Positions 23,550-36,480 are shown, counted from the first letter of the stretch. The stretch: 64,000 nt of DNA from Chionomys nivalis (GCF_950005125.1 NC_080095.1:8837701-8901700), one strand, 5' to 3'. Notes: a model not told the origin generated them from the letters alone. Program-made: numbers and translations.

Positions 23550-24830
23550 TTTTTTTCTTTTTATTTAATTTTTTTCATAAAATACATACCAACCACAGCC
23601 TTCTCTCTCTGGATTTCTCCCAGATCCCTCCTTTTAGCTTCCTCCATATTGTCTACTCCTCCTTTTCTTTTCAGAAAAGAACAGGCCTCCTGGTGATATC
23701 ATCTGGATACGGTATAACACGATTCAATAAAGACTAGGAACAAAACTTCATATCAAGGCTGAACTAGGCAATGCAGTAGAAGAAAAAGATTCCAAGAGCA
23801 GATGAAAGAGTCAGAGACATTCTTATTCTCTCTGTTAGGAGTCCCACAAAAACACCAAGTTCACCATGGAATGTATGTGTAGCACCTAGTGCAGTCCCAT
23901 GCATGCTTCATGAGTGTCTCCTCAGTCTCTGTGAACCTTATGCTCCCTACTACGTTGATACAATGGGCAATGTTCTTCTGAAATCCTAGAAACCTCTGGT
24001 TCCTACAGTTCTTCCTTCATCTTGGTTCTGTAAATTTTTGCCTAATGTTTTCCTGTGGGTATATACATCTGCTCACATCAGGTAATAGGGAAGGCCTCTG
24101 TGGTGATGACTGGGCTACATACCAATCTATGAGGACAGCAGAATATCACTAGAAATCTTTCATTGACGTTTTCCCACTCATATTTTGTCCTACCATAGAT
24201 TCTCTGATTCATCCATCTTCCAGTTCCTGGTAGTCCAGGCATTGTCCTGCATGATCTTCCTTTTGTGCTTGGGCATCAAGTTTGACTAGCCATTGGTCAC
24301 TCCCTTAATCTCTGAACCACCATTACCCTAGCACATCTTGCAGGCAGGACACATCTGTGTTGGAGGATTTGTGAGAATAGTTTCCCAGTCTAACCACTGG
24401 TAGCCTTGTCTGGATAAAGAAGATGGCAATTTCTGGCTTCATATCCTCGATTACTGGGATTCTTCACTAGCATCACCCTCATACATTACAGGAAATTTTC
24501 ACTCCAGTCTTTCCACATCATACCCTAAATGTCCACAAATTCCAGTCATATTTCTCTGTCGTCTTTCTCACCCTGACCTCATCATTTGTGTTCCCATTCA
24601 TACCCATAACAAGATAGGCAGTTATGAGAAACAACCTAGATGTCCCTCAACCAAAGAATGGATAGAGAAATTATGGTATATTTATACAATGGTGTATTTA
24701 CTCAACTGAAAAAAAGAAAAAAACATGAAATTTGCAGACAAATGTAGAGAATTCTTAAAGATCATCCTGAGCAGACAACCCAGACCCATATAGTCAGACA
24801 TGATATGTAATGACTCATTTGTTTTCTTAG
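23550..24830 (-). mobile_element. Old L1 with 5' inversion
   Basis: 23550-24600 resembles an old rodent L1 3' UTR read antisense. 24628-24830 is ORF2 C-terminal sequence read sense (AACCTAGATGTCCCTCAACC...). This is again a head-to-head arrangement. It is more diverged than the neighbouring L1s. Confidence 0.5.
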
Positions 24831-25011
24831 TGACTGCCATTCTGATTGTGACTGTATAGAATCCATATTCAGTAAAAATTCAGCTTTTACTTATATGCTT
24901 ATATAACATGATTTTGATTGTAAAGCAGGACACATGGCTTTCAATTTGTCTTCTAACATCCACAATCTGAAAAATTAAAGTCAGTGAGTGAGCACATGTC
25001 CAACTGGAGTC

Positions 25012-26966
25012 TGCATCCAAACAGGCTAAGCTCCCACAAAGCCAGTTCATGTATTAGGATCGAAACGTAGTGCCATTGTCCTTGGCTTCTCATCAGCCTT
25101 CATTGTCCGCCATGTTCAGAGTCCAGTTTCAACCCATGCTTATTCAGTCCCAGTCCAGCTGGCCTTGGAGAGCTCCCAATAGATCAGTTCCACTGTTACA
25201 GTGGGTGGGTGCACGCCTCGTGGTCCTGATTTCCTTGCTCATGTTCTCCCTCCTTCTGCTCCTCATTTGGACCTTAAGAGCTCAGACCGTTGCTCCAAAT
25301 TGGGTCTCTGTATCTCTCTCGATCTATCGTACCCTACAACATATGGGCACAGGAGATCGCTTCCTATGTATAACCCCAGCAGCACAGACATTAAGGGCAA
25401 CATTGAATAAATGGGACCTCCTGAAACTGAGAAGCTTCTGTAAAGCAAAGGACACTGTCATTAAGAGAAAAAGGCAGCCTACTGACTGGGAGAAGATCTT
25501 CACCAACCCCGCAACAGACAAAGGTCTGATCTCCAAAATATATAAAGAACTCAAGAAACTAGACTTTAAAAGGATAATTAACCCAATTAAAAAATGGGGC
25601 ACTGAACTGAACAGAGAATTCTCAACAGAAGAAGTTAAAATGGCCAAAAGATACTTAAGGTCATGCTCAACCTCCTTAGCGATCAGAGAAATGCAAATCA
25701 AAACAACTTTGAGATATCATCTTACACCTGTCAGAATGGCTAAAATCAAAAACACCAAGGATAGCCTTTGCTGGAGAGGTTGTGGAGAAAGGGGTACACT
25801 CATCCATTGCTGGTGGGACGGCAAACTTGTGCAACCACTTTGGAAATCAGTGTGGCGGTTTCTCAGAAAAATTGGGATCAACCTACCCCTGGACCCAGCA
25901 ATAGCACTCTTGGGAATATACCCAAGAGATGCCCTATCATATGACAAATACATTTGTCCAACTATGTTCATAGCAGCATTATTTGTAATAGCCAGAACCT
26001 GGAAGCAACCTAGATGCCGTTCAATGGAAGAATGGATGAAGAAAGTGTGGAATATATACACATTAGAGTACTACTCTGCGGTAAAAAACAATGACTTCTC
26101 AAATTTTGCATGCAAATGGATGGAAATAGAAAATACGATCCTGAGTGAGGTAACCCAGACCCAAAAAGAAGAACATGGGATGTACTCACTCATAATTGGT
26201 TTCTAGCCATGGATAGGGGCCACTGATCTATAATTTGTGATCCTAAAGAAGCTAAACAAGAGGGTAAACGCAAGGAAAAACATATAGATATCCTCCCAGC
26301 TATGGGAAATAGACATGATTGATGGGCAAAAAATTGGAATCTTGGGGGTGGGGTGGGATGAGGATGAGGGGTGATAGGGAGAGAAAAGTGTGAAGGAGAA
26401 GATGAGGGGAACTGGGGGAATCGGGGTGATTGGGGATAAAGGAAGGTTGGACAGGGGAGCAGGGAAACTCATACCTTAGGTAAGGGAGCCACCTAAGGGT
26501 TGGCAAGAGACTTGAACTTGGAATGGCTACCAGATGCCCAGGGCAATGTCCCCAGTTAGTTCATTGGGGCACCTGAGGATAGGGAACCTGAAATGAACCT
26601 ATCCTATAAGCATACTGATGAATATCTTGCATATCGCCATAGAACCTTCATCTAGCGATGGATGGAGATAGAGCCAGAGACCCACACTGGAGCACCGGAC
26701 TGAGCTCCCAAGGTTATAATGAGGAGCAGAAGGAGAGAGAACATGAACAAGGAAGTCAGGACCATGAAGGGTGCACCCAACCACTGAGACAGTGGGGCCG
26801 ATCTATTGGGAGCCCACCAAGGCCAGCTGGACTGCTACTGAAACAACATGGGATAAAACCGGACTCTCTGAATGTGGCGGACAATGAGAGCTGACGAGAG
26901 GCCAAGGAGAATGGCACAGGAACTTCCATCTGGCGATAGATCGAGAGAGAGACAGAGACCCAATTT
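25012..26966 (-). mobile_element. L1 with 5' inversion and duplicated 3' UTR segment
   Basis: 25012-25329 is L1 3' UTR read antisense; 25330-26966 is ORF2 plus 3' UTR read sense. A 33-bp inverted repeat with one mismatch (25297-25329 and 26934-26966) marks the two edges. This fits a minus-oriented L1 whose 5' part was inverted, with a short overlap. The variant CGATAGATCGAG in both arms, distinct from the unit at 26655, suggests the source L1 carried two tandem copies of part of its 3' UTR. Confidence 0.6.
25330..26206 (+). pseudogene. L1 ORF2 C-terminal fragment, open to its natural stop
   Basis: About 290 codons of ORF2 C-terminus run without interruption. Visible blocks are TDWEKIF, LISKIYKELKKL, NREFSTEEVKMAKRYL, the Cys-His segment CWRGCGERGTLIHC and the end HGMYSLIIGF. 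The reverse-transcriptase core is missing. The frame stays open upstream to 25070 only because it runs through antisense 3' UTR, giving an apparent 378-residue chimera with no biological start. Relatively few mutations suggest a recent insertion. Confidence 0.85.
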
Positions 26967-27090
26967 AGTTAACATTTACAGGTCTCTCCTACTTCTATCT
27001 CTGTCTTAATTTTTTTGTGTGTTTTTTTTGCCTATGTCTATCATATTGACCTCAGTTATAGCTACTTATATGTACATATGTAAAACAGTC

Positions 27091-27240
27091 TAACTGAGCA
27101 GTAAAGGGTATTGCCTGCTCTCGCAAATTTCCTGAGTTCAATTCCCAGCAACCACATGGTGTCTCACCAGCATCTGTGATGAGATCTTGTTCTCTCTTGA
27201 GGAAGAGTCAGCTGTGCTTTTCAACTTATGCAATGAAATC
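27091..27240 (+). mobile_element. Diverged B2-type SINE fragment
   Basis: It contains CTGAGTTCAATTCCCAGCAA and CCACATGGTGTCTCACCAGC, the B-box region and body of a B2/B3 SINE. The tail is degraded. Confidence 0.65.
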
Positions 27241-28059
27241 CAATATGGACAATTTCAACAGAACCGCCATATATGAGTGACACGTGCATGCTTCAGTATT
27301 GCCAGAGCATATCATCATTTTCCATTTTTCAACCTGTCCCTAAAGAAACCTGATTCTTCCTCTCTCAAAAGCTATTGATTAACTGTAGCTCTTCAGTTAG
27401 GGGTGAGGAACAGAGAGGTTTCCTCCTATGGATTGGTATCTAGTTTAGGCTTCAATATTGTAAAGATTTCATGGGTGCAGCATTCCTGCTCCATCTGGAA
27501 AGTACTTTCTCATAATTACATCCTGGTTCTTTAAATTTTACAATAGTTCTGTGTCTTCTTCAGGACTTTTCCAGAGACTTTAGTATATGATTTGTATTGA
27601 AGATATACCAACTCTAAATGGTCATCACAACATCATTTTTTCTCTGCATGTTTACCTAAGATGAAAGTCTGCAATAGTTTTAATCTACAAATTAAATCAA
27701 TAACTTTATTAATGTGAATATTAGAACTTTTATCTGACAGTATATGTTCTCAGAACACAGTTAAAAGTATATTTGTGACTTTCAGGCAAAAATTATTAGA
27801 GGTCAAAATAGTTTGTGGCTGGGTTTCTGTTTATCCTTTTACTTTGGTACCTTGTAAGCAGAATAACTTTTATTGGTGTAACCAATCAATCTCTGATTGC
27901 ATTTCAGAACTACTCTCTGAGATTATACATATTACTGACACTGTTCAGCTGACAAAGAACCAGATAATAGATAGCTCTGGAACCTAGGAGAAAAAGAAAA
28001 ATATACTATCTGATAAAGAAGACAAGGGGAGGAAAAATTCTGAAAAAAAACTAGCCAGT
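27241..28059. other. Intergenic sequence
   Basis: No gene is recognised. A 70-codon frame at 27775-27987 has no family resemblance. Confidence 0.35.
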
Positions 28060-28370
28060 CTGACCACACTTGGAAGGATGAACTTGAGGAGGAAACATAT
28101 AGTCGAATTTCAATTGTATTTCAATAAATAATGCCTGGCTGAAGATCTGAAAGTAAGAGAGCCCCACTGGTAAGCCTTACAAACAAGATAATCATTATAC
28201 ACACTATAAATCCCAGTAACCACAATGACATGTACCTTTAATCCCAGTAGCCACACTAGTTGTCATAGAAAGCAGGTAGTACATTCTTTAATCAGGTGGT
28301 TAATGCTTTTAACCCCATCTCTAGAGAGACTTATAGAATGCAAGGAAACAAATTTTGATACATATTCTAT
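28060..28370 (+). mobile_element. ERV internal fragment (probable)
   Basis: The segment around 28230-28260 (CCTTTAATCCCAGTAGCCACAC) matches 11170-11200 in the old plus-strand ERV sequence. It is followed by a B1-like phrase. The assignment is tentative. Confidence 0.35.
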
Positions 28371-28384
28371 TCTTAGAGTCATTA

Positions 28385-30765
28385 AGGCAGGATTTCCTTT
28401 TTTATTTATTTATTTATTTATTAAACATTTCTGCCTTCTCCCCGCCACCACCTCCCATTTCCCTCCCCCTCCCTTATCAAGTCCCCCTCCCTCATCATCC
28501 CTAAGTGTAATCCGGGTTCCCTGCCCTGTGGGAAGACCAAGGACCACCCACCTCCATTTTGGTCTAGTAAGGTGAGCATCCAAACTGCCTAGGCTCCCAC
28601 AAAGCCAGTACGTGCAGTAGGATCAAAAACCCATTGCCATTGTTCTTGAGTTCTCAGTAGGCCTCATTGTCTATTATGTTCAGCAAGACCGGTTTTATCC
28701 CATGCTTTTTTTGACCCAGGCCAGCTGGCCTTGGTGAGTTCCTGATAGAACATCTCCATTGTCTCAGTGTGTGGGTACACCCCTCGCGGTCCTGAGTTCC
28801 TTGCTCGTGCTCTGTCTCCTGCTCTTGATTTGGACCTTGAGATTTCAGTCTGGTGCTCAAATGCGGGTCTTTGTCTCTGTCTCCTTTCATCGCCTAAATG
28901 TTTTTCTTTGGGTTTACCTTCTTAATGAGCTTCTCTAGGATCACGCATAATAGGCTCAACGTCCCCTATTCATGACTAGAAACCAAATATGAGTGAGAAC
29001 AACCCATGTTCCTATTTTTGGGTCTGGCTCACCTCACTCAGGATAGTGTTTTCTATTTCCGTCCATTTGCCTGCAAAATTCAGGAAGTCATTGTTTTTTA
29101 CTGCTGAGTAATACTCTAATATGTATATATTCCATATTTTCTTCATCCATTCTTCCATTGAAGGGAATCTAGGTTGTTTCCAGGTTCTGGCTATTACAAA
29201 CAATGCTGCTATGAACACAGTGGAGCATATACTTTTGTTGTATGATAGGGCATTTCTTGGGTATATTCCCAAGAGTGGTATTGCTAGGTCCAGGGGTAGG
29301 TGGATCTTGAAATTCCTGAGAAACCGCCACACTGTTTTCCAAAATGGTTGCACAAGTTTGCATTCCCACCAGCAATGGATGAGTGTACCCCTTTCTCCAC
29401 AACCTCTCCAGCAAAGGCTATCATTGGTGTTTTTGATTTTAGCCATTCTGACAGGTGTAAGATGGTATCTTAAAGTTGTCTTGATTTGCATATCCCTGAT
29501 TGCTAAGGAAGTTGAGCATGACCTTAAATGTCTTTTGGCCATTTGAACTTCTTCTGTTGAGAATTCTCTATTCAGCGCAGTGCCTCATTTTTTAATTGGG
29601 TTGATTAGCCCTTTACGGTCTACTTTCTTGAGTTCTTTATATATTTTGGAGATCAGACCTTTGTCTGTTGCGTGGTTGGTGAAGATCTTCTCCCAGTCAG
29701 TGGGTTGCCTTTTTGTCTTAGTGAAAGTGTCCTTTGCTTTACAGAAGCTTCTCAGTCTCAGGAGGTCCCATTTATTCAATGAAGCCCTTAATGTCTGTGC
29801 TGCTGGGGTTGTACGTAGGAAGTGTTTTCCTGTGCCCATGCGTTGTAGACTACTTCCCACATTCTCATCTATCAGGTTCAGTGTGTTCGGACTGATATTG
29901 AGGTCTTTAATCCATTTGGACTTGAGTATTGAGCATGGTGAGAGATATGGAACTATTTTCATTCTTCTACAGACTGACATCCAGTTTTACCAGCACCATT
30001 TGTTAAAGATGCTCTCTTTTTTCTATTGTATACTTTTAGCTCCTTTATCAAAAATCAGGTGTTCATAGGTTTGTGGGTTAAAGCTAGGGTCTTCTATTCG
30101 ATTCCATTGGTCGACTTCTCTGTTTCTATGCCAATACCAAGCTGTTTTCAATACTGTAGCTCTGTAATAGGGTTTGAAGTCAGGGATGGTAATGCCTCCA
30201 GACAGTCCTTTATTGTATAAGATTGTTTTGGCTATCCTGGGTTTTTTGTTTTTCCACATAAAGTTGATTATTGTCTTTTCCAGATCTGTGAAGAATTTTG
30301 ATGGGATTTTGATGGGGATTGCGTTGAATCTATAGATTGCTTTTGGTAGAATTGCCATTTTTACTATGTTGATCCTCCCAATCCAAGAGCAAGGGAGATC
30401 CTTCCATTTTCTGGTGTCCTCATCGATTTCTTTCTTCAAAGACTTAAAGTTCTTGTCAAATAGATCTTTCACTTCCTTGGTTAGAGTTACCCCAAGATAT
30501 TTTATGCTATTTGTGGCTATCATGAAAGGTGATGCTTCTCTAATTTCCCTCTCCGCTTCCTTATCCTTTGTGTATAGGAAGGCAATTGATTTTTTGGAGT
30601 TTATCTTGTATCCTGCCACATTCCCAAAGGTGTTTATCAGCTGTAGGAGTTCTTTGTTAGAGTTTTTTGGGTCGCTTATGTATACTATCATATCATCTGC
30701 AAATAACAATAGCAATAAGACAACATAAGGGGATCAAGGGGATTCGTATTGGAAAGGATCTCCAT
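28385..30765 (-). mobile_element. Young L1, minus strand, with a 54-bp 5' inversion
   Basis: The A-tail is read as TTTATTTATTTATT at 28400-28422, followed by antisense 3' UTR (to about 28970) and ORF2 (to 30711). 30712-30765 flips to sense orientation and encodes the ORF2 stretch just before FADDM, so the 5' end was inverted during insertion. Imperfectly similar octamers, GGATTTCC (left) and GGATCTCC (right), may be remnants of the target duplication. Confidence 0.85.
28976..30711 (-). pseudogene. L1 ORF2 C-terminal two-thirds with three in-frame stops
   Basis: Reverse-transcriptase palm onward (FADDMIVYISDPKN near the start), then the linker and the Cys-His segment CWRGCGERGTLIHC. One frame is kept over about 1.7 kb, broken by only three nonsense codons (30023-30025, 29585-29587 and 29012-29014). 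The second is a tryptophan codon changed to TGA. With the endonuclease and palm N-terminus missing, the copy cannot be autonomous. Confidence 0.85.
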
Positions 30766-30774
30766 TTTGGAATA

Positions 30775-33170
30775 AGGTCAATGTAAGAGTGAGTGGCTCA
30801 TTGTTTTGCTTTTCCGAACTTCAGGTTGATCTCCAATTTATCTTTCTGAAATTTTATTAAACATACTTTATTTATTAATTTATTTTTTCATTTTATTAAT
30901 TGTGCTTCATTCTACCAAGCAGTTCAGAGAAGAAAGACCATGGTGATAACTGCTGAGTCTCTTGGAAGAACAAAACGACATGGTGGTGTGGAGAGGAAGG
31001 TAACAGGAAGAGAGTGTGTTTTGGCATAAGAAGTATCTGAACTCCCTGGTGCTGCAGTTCAGGCAAGTCTCTTAAAGGTCCAGATAAATCTTTACTGTGA
31101 CAGAAAGCATAACATGCAGTTGAGGAGAAAAATGGCAAGTCATTGAGGAACCCAAGAGCAGAAGGATATGGCATAAAGGCATAGGCCCACTTGGATTTTT
31201 AGGAATGTCACAAAAGAGCTGGGAGAACCTTTGTGATGGGTAGCAGCAGTTATATTTAGTAGGTGGGAAAGGTCATTCCTGGAACACCTAAATAATTAAC
31301 ATAGGTATATATAACATATTTTTTTAATCACTGATCAAATACTAATCTCTAATATTTTATTTTTATATAGTAGCACTTCTATTTTTGACAATAAATCTTA
31401 GGCCTTTAGGACAGAAATATTGTATCAGTGATCTACGGCCCTAGCCTCAGTTTGTTACTTCAATTCAATGCAAACATTTATTATTCCCTAAACATTATAC
31501 AACCTGTGTCAAATCGTATAGCTTTTCCGATCTTACAAGAGATTATTTAATAATGTATAAAAACACAAGAAAAGGATTTGCAATTTTAAAGCTTAATAGT
31601 GTAAGACCAAAAACTTACATTTCTACATAAAACCTTAAATTTGTGTTAAGTAAATTTTCTTTTTTTAAAAAAATATTTCCTTATTCTCTATTTTTTTTTA
31701 CCCAGTTTCATTTAGAAAAATCACTACTCGAACCTAAGCTTCTCCAGTTCCAATATCTCACTTGTCATGCCATCGTGGGAAAGAACACAGTTATTCAGGC
31801 ATGCAAAGAAAAACTCTACCAACAGAGCTATGTTCACAGTACAATAAGTGATATTTTATGCTATCCAAGGGGTACAGACTGGAAGGACTAAGTCTTGCCA
31901 TATATTTTTTTCAACATTCATGTGTGATAAAGAGTCTTTGTAGCTCAGGACACAGTTTTCTTTCATGAGGACATACTTAAATCTTTGCTTTCAGATAAGG
32001 AATATCCACAGTTTCTTTGAATATTTAACAAAAATACTTTGAAGACCCAAATATTCATTGCTTTAGAATACCACTTTCACCACAGAGAATATGGATCTCA
32101 GTAGTCCCTAGAAATTTCAGGTGAATGTCTAGAAGTGTGTCAAAACTAATAACAAAAATACCATTTTTTTTGCTGCTGACATTAAGGAAATCTCTATACA
32201 CAAAGAAGTTCCTTCAAACATAGATAAATAAGACTGTTACTATTCTAGAAGATTTGTTAATGCCTTTGAATGTCTACATTTTCTCTACAGCCTCAGACAT
32301 ATACCTATAAAAGGTCCATGCAGAATTCCTTTGATAATACTGATCATGGAACTTTAATGATGCATCAGTAAAAAGACTCATATTTCCATGACTACACATA
32401 GGTTTATATGGACAAGAATAGCAATTATTATGCTTTGGGAGCTAGAGAAGTGTGAAGATAGAAAATTTCCTGTGAGTGTTGCTATCTACCTCCTGCAGAG
32501 AACCCCCATTATCTTTGCCTATTTTACCATACAGTCATCTGTCTTTTTGGAAAGAGCGGCTCATAAGCATCACAGTATGTGATGGAAGTGCAGTCGGTAG
32601 AGTTAAAAAAAATAATCATAGCAGAATTCTTACATTACCCAGAGCTTATCCATGTGGTGTTAATGCAATGGCAGAGGCATCCCATTGACAGATATCGGAG
32701 GAACTGACCCGAATCTAATTCTTTTCTAAGTTTCACAGCCTGTCATAATTTTACTTATCTTTCATATTAAAGGAGAAAACTATTATCAGGCAGGTTCTAA
32801 CACTAACCTCAGTCACTATAATCTTTCTAACTCTTCTTCCTTGCTGTTATGACCCTCATAGGGATCACAGAGCAGTACACAATGCTCCAACAGATAATCC
32901 TGAGCACTTTTGTTAATTGATCATGCACTCTAAATATAGACAGAGCATCCCAAGCATGGTATATGTTGAAACTCAATATAAAAATGGAAAGGTTTTTCTT
33001 CCCTGATTTGTTGGAAAAACTAACAGAGTTCTTTTTTAAGTCTTTTACAAACCAAGAATCAGTTCATTCTATAGACTGATAGCAGTGGTGCTGGGAGAAA
33101 CTTCATAGGTTTATCATTTGATGGAAACACATGAAATGTGTTTAAATATTTGGGTAATATAAAATTTAAA
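30775..33170. other. Intergenic sequence without recognised genes
   Basis: 30890-31220 has more balanced composition than its surroundings and a 92-codon minus-strand frame (30896-31174). I recognise no protein and cannot exclude a processed pseudogene or retroelement. The rest is AT-rich. Confidence 0.35.
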
Positions 33171-33179
33171 CAAATTAAT

Positions 33180-35250
33180 AATAAATACTTTTTAAAGCTT
33201 TCATCATATTGTTCTATTAGAGAACTGCAAATTGGAAAATGCTGTGAGATTTTATTTTATTCCAGTAGGAATGATATTTAATAGAGAAACAAATTACACC
33301 AAATCTTGATGATCAGTTGTAGAAAAGAAAATCATATTTAGATGGAGAGAGTGCTAATAGTTGCGGTCTGTATAAAATTTCGTCTGGAAATTCTCCCAAA
33401 ACCTGAAAATATATTTGTCATGTGCACTAACTATATCACTTCTAGGCAGACACCTAAGGATTCATTACTGCCAAGATACCAGATCATTTCTGTGAAATGT
33501 CACCCTCTTCATAGCAGCTAAGAGCTGGAATCATTCTAGAGGCCCAGCAATGAAGGAATGGACAATAAATATGTGTTTGAACCCATTTCTTTTTCTATCT
33601 GTACAGGCACTCAGGTTATGCTCCTTTTCTTTAAACTTGTTAGATCTGTAATGGAAGATTCTACAAGCATATAGTATAGTCAATTATATTTCATACAAAA
33701 CACATGTTTTAGTGTTTCATATTGCAGATGTACTTGATGACCCCTTCTTGTGGACAGTTAGTTTGAGATGTGTTGCATTCATTTATGCTTTGGATTATTT
33801 CTTGAATTTTGCAAATGTGCTACACTTTTATGTTGCATTTGTTTAAATTTGTAAAGCTGAGTTACATTCCCTAACTAAATCTCCTGATTGATCTTCTAAA
33901 GATCTAAATGGTCAATTTCTAGTTACGAAAGAGAAGTCAATATGGCTGTTAAAAAAGTGAATAAGCAGACAGAGAACGTTAGGAAAGAGAGTGAAGAGTG
34001 AGAAAAGGAAGAGAGGAGGATACAAATGGGCCAACCACACAGCCACACAGTCAGTCCTGGAGTAGGAAGAAAATAAAAAGATATAGAATAAAAAAGGTAA
34101 AAAGCCTAGAGGAAAAATGTAAAGTGAATCAGAATAATTTATGCTAGAAAATATGAAGTGAAAGAAGCAAAAATAAGGCCAACATTCACAAATAAGTATA
34201 AGTCTCTGTATTTATTTGGGATCTGGGTGGCAGAAATCCAAATAGTTACAAAAAATCAACTACAATACCTCATATTTAAAAAGAAATGTTTTGTCCATTT
34301 ATGTGATACAGACCCCATCAACTTCCTGTTCTCATTCTCAAGCCTCCAGTGAAGAACGAATTATCCAGGGCCAGAATTGAAAGTCTAATTCATAGGGAAG
34401 AACATTAAGCCTTATGGGATTGGAGTTGAGAGGGTATATCTCCTTTAGGAAATGTAAATAGTATAGATACTAGTGGATGCATTGGGGGAAGGTTGGGAGA
34501 GAGGATCAAAGGGGGAAGAAAATGAAAGAGAAGAAAAGAATAAGAGGAAAAAGAGCTAAAAGAAAGATTCAATTAGGGGATAGTTTAGAAACCTATTACA
34601 GTAGAAGTTTCTAAAGAAGAAATGTAAACACAAAGATATGTTACAGCTCCTTTGATTATAATGGTTTCCTGCCTACATTATATGCTAGGTCAATGGTGGA
34701 ACAAAACTTTTTTGAGTAACCAACAATATCTGCTTTGCATTAAGACTTTTCCAAAAAATAGAACCCATACCCTACACTACTTGAGTGACCAATAATCTGA
34801 GAAGAGATAATCTAGGAACTACAGCAAAATAACTATCATTCTTTTAAAAATTAACATTACTTTAAAATGACTCTCTATACCATTCTGCTACAAGCAAATA
34901 TCAGTGGCTTGTTCAGCCATGAGCAGAGAAGCTGCCTACTGCATAAGATGGGAACAAATACAGAGATCTAAAGCCTGACAATATTCTGAGAGTGAGAGAT
35001 CTTGGGACATTCAATACTATACAAAATGCCTTCATCAAATCCATGGTGTGAAGAGTTCTCAGCTGCTTCGCTCAGAATGAGATTACTCTACATTCCACAA
35101 ACTGGATGGATTAAGAATTAGGTGTGGTCCCTATACAACAGCAATTTGTCAATCGTCAAATTATGTAGGAAAGATGGAAACCTGTAGGAGACTTTTCTTT
35201 CCCCAGTCTTCCTGTAAACAAATTGCATAAACTGAGAATTAATAAAAATT
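33180..35250 (+). mobile_element. Old plus-strand L1 (ORF2 end and 3' UTR)
   Basis: 33200-33600 reads as degenerate ORF2 C-terminus, including a phrase like ATAGCAGCTAAGAGCTGGAA. 34430-35220 resembles the old rodent L1 3' UTR (purine-rich segment, then ATGAGCAGAGAAGCTGCC). It ends AATTAATAAAAATTTT. Many stops and indels show that it is ancient. Confidence 0.6.
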
Positions 35251-35872
35251 TTAAAAGTTCATCCATTATCGTTGGATTGTTACTCACTTTTATTTATATT
35301 AACACATTTCTCTGATTCTATAAGTTGCCACATAGCTCTTGTCTTTACCTTTCCTTCATCCTGTACTTCTCCCTCTGCATCTCCTGGTGACTTTTTGTAA
35401 CTCTACCTTTCATCTTCTAAGAATTCTCCTAGGCTTACACGCTGGCACCAACTTTCCTACCCAGGTGTAGACCAGTCAGATTTTCAGTAACTAGTGAGAA
35501 TAATGCATATTTAAACTGTCCAAAAATTGTTACACATCCACAATTCCATCTCATGGGTGAGAAAAGAGAATGACATTAGTAGCAGTGTTTAGCATACTAA
35601 TCAAAAATCAAGAACTAAGGAAATGTAGTGTGACCAGTTTGGCACCGAGATGTGACCTAAAAATACAGGAAAGGAAGAATTTGATGAAGAAGGTAGGCTA
35701 GGAAGTGGATGCGGGTTCATGCCAAGATATGTTTACTGTGATGAGTGGAGTACCCATGCTCTCTTATTCTAGACTCTATCTGTAGGAAGTCAGAGACACT
35801 GTTGACCATATTGTAATAACACAGTAGGGTAGTCTCCATCTCCAGTTTATAAAGTTTAGCCTGACTTCCCTC

Positions 35873-35880
35873 ATGCAAAT
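35873..35880 (+). promoter_or_regulatory. VH promoter octamer, V segment 1
   Basis: ATGCAAAT, a perfect match to the Oct-1/Oct-2 octamer in the orientation used by VH promoters, 100 bp upstream of the leader ATG. Confidence 0.85.
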
Positions 35881-35980
35881 GTATCTTCTAGCTCTGTGTT
35901 AAATCCCCTCCTGTACTGTGGGAGGTCACATCGCTCTCAAGGAGGCTGACCTCTGCAGAAAAGGAGGTGTATCATAGAAG

Positions 35981-36420
35981 ATGAAACTGTTTGATCTTCT
36001 TTACCTGGTGACGGCCCTTCCTGGTGAGTGTTCCCACTTCGTACATGTGTTCATGTGGGGTTCTGACAACATGTGACTGACAGAATTCTTTTTTTTTTTT
36101 TTTTTGTCTGAAGGAATTCTGTCCCAGATTCAGCTTCAAGAGTCAGGACCTGGTCTGGTGAAGCCGTCACAATCACTGTCCCTCACCTGCTCTGTCACCG
36201 GTTACTCCATTACTAGTGGTTACACATGGAGCTGGATCAGGCAGTCCCCAGAGAAGAAATTGGAGTGGATAGGGTACATAATTTATAATGGTGGTACTAA
36301 TTACAAACCGTCATTTAAGAGCCGCGTCTCCATCACTAGAGACACATCCAAGAACCAGTACTTCTTGCAGCTGAACTCTCTGACCACTGAGGACACAGCC
36401 ACATATTACTGTGCAAGAGA
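35981..36420 (+). CDS. IGHV3-like: Immunoglobulin heavy-chain V segment, IGHV3 (36-60)-like
   Basis: Encodes the variable domain of a heavy chain after V-D-J joining in B cells. Exon 1 (35981-36023) gives leader MKLFDLLYLVTALP, with a GTGAGTG donor at 36024. The intron has a poly-T acceptor tract, and AG at 36112-36113 opens exon 2 (36114-36420). The split codon restores the leader end GILS, and the mature chain starts QIQLQESG. Framework Cys22, the core Trp and the final YYCAR are intact, with no stop or frameshift. CDR1 is GYSITSGYT, and the FR2 variant SPEKKLEW is slightly unusual. Octamer, leader, RSS and CTCF-like site are all present, so it looks functional. The subgroup call rests on likeness to mouse 36-60 V genes. 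Confidence 0.93.
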
Positions 36421-36459
36421 CACAGTGTGGGAACTTCAGCATTAGCACAGACACAAACC
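36421..36459 (+). promoter_or_regulatory. V-RSS with 23-bp spacer, V segment 1
   Basis: Consensus heptamer CACAGTG (36421-36427), 23-bp spacer, nonamer ACACAAACC (36451-36459; one change from ACAAAAACC). This is the RAG1/2 cleavage signal, directly abutting the coding end. Confidence 0.95.
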
Positions 36460-36480
36460 TCACTGTAGAGGACCTCTTGA

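Noticed and set aside
29121..30068. Plus-strand frames of 141 and 162 codons
   Set aside because: They are antisense shadows of L1 ORF2, which is the real, though broken, coding strand.
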